Of a stretch of 5,569 nucleotides of DNA, positions 5,423 through 5,569 are shown piece by piece. A model generated the notes under the pieces. It saw only the letters and a program-made list of their open reading frames with translations, had not been told where the DNA came from and did not search any database. How positions within the stretch are numbered: position 1 is the stretch's first letter; every line of letters begins with the position of its first letter. The DNA lies in the NCBI GenBank assembly GCA_021324715.1, contig JAJPIN010000154.1, forward strand, positions 1 through 5,569, written 5' to 3'. The stretch comes from Nitrososphaeria archaeon. GTDB lineage: Archaea; Thermoproteota; Nitrososphaeria; Nitrososphaerales; Nitrososphaeraceae. A program made the translations under genes and the position numbers.

Positions 5423-5569
5423 TTGATTATTAGAAGAATACTTGTAGCAGTGGATGGTTCCGATGATTCCATAAATGCTAGCAATTATGCTATTGACATG
5501 GCTAAAGAGCACGAGGCAAGTTTAACCGTGCTATTCGTCGTTTCTCCTGCAACTTATATAGATTTTGGA
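5423..5569 (+). CDS. Universal stress protein (UspA family), 3' partial
   Basis: The first 49 residues are visible; the gene runs off the right edge (the family is about 140-150 residues). The start MIIRRILVAVDGSDDS is the standard UspA opening: beta-strand 1 (RRILVAVDGS) with the conserved Asp11 that contacts the adenine nucleotide in ATP-binding members, then helix 1 (about 14-31, SDDSINASNYAIDMAKEH) and strand 2 (EASLTVLFVVS). The start must be TTG 5423, because TGA 5420-5422 is in frame directly before it and the next start-like codons lie inside the conserved strand. USPs are soluble cytoplasmic proteins that respond to starvation, salt or energy stress and are numerous in Nitrososphaerales. 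The gene is divergent from the MgtA-type ATPase, so shared control is possible. The C-terminal G-2x-G-9x-G-(S/T) loop lies outside the window, so ATP binding cannot be judged. Confidence 0.88.
   Translation, partial: MIIRRILVAVDGSDDSINASNYAIDMAKEHEASLTVLFVVSPATYIDFG

Noticed and set aside
1..5569. Defence or mobile gene system
   Set aside because: No nuclease, helicase, integrase, transposase, toxin or antitoxin signature is visible; the genes look like ordinary regulators, a transporter and a stress protein.

Overview
The window looks like a piece of an ammonia-oxidising archaeon of the Nitrososphaeria (Thaumarchaeota; Nitrososphaera or Nitrosocosmicus-like). The DNA is AT-rich. Several genes have a TATA-like element about 25-28 bp before the start codon, which is the spacing expected for leaderless archaeal transcripts. 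The small-protein types also fit that lineage: a winged-helix protein with an SRPIIVRIV...ILD core, a short CxxC/CPxC zinc-ribbon protein, and a sequon-rich secreted-type protein. The lineage is inferred from recalled family resemblance and promoter layout, not from a search.

Layout. Positions 3-488 (+) hold the C-terminal part of a probably exported protein of unknown function that runs in from the left edge. A hairpin followed by a T-rich tract comes after it. Positions 665-922 and 919-1284 (+) form a two-gene unit: a three-helix membrane protein and a winged-HTH regulator, with overlapping stop and TTG start. Positions 1427-1825 (+) encode a second, unrelated winged-helix protein. Directly behind it, 1835-2011 reads as the last two membrane helices of an MFS transporter without the rest of the gene, so it is a gene relic. 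Positions 2114-2419 (+) encode a cysteine-rich zinc-ribbon protein with its own promoter. The convergent gap 2420-2654 contains three dyad structures, two of them perfect palindromes. Positions 2655-5201 (-) encode a complete P-type ATPase of the MgtA/MgtB (P3B) type, the only large gene here. From position 5423 (+) a universal stress protein (UspA family) is transcribed divergently and runs off the right edge.

How the genes may work together. The membrane protein and HTH pair is probably a small sensing or regulatory unit. The ATPase and the stress protein share a divergent control region of about 220 bp and may be co-regulated in ion or membrane stress. Both of these are inferences from gene order.

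I see no CRISPR array, rRNA, tRNA, transposase or complete mobile element, and nothing that makes a convincing new multi-gene system. The points most worth checking are the Gln in place of the usual acidic residue in helix M4 of the ATPase, the hairpin just inside its leaderless mRNA, the palindrome cluster, the MFS relic, the 18-bp tandem duplication in the HTH gene, and the apparently leaderless TTG start of the stress protein.
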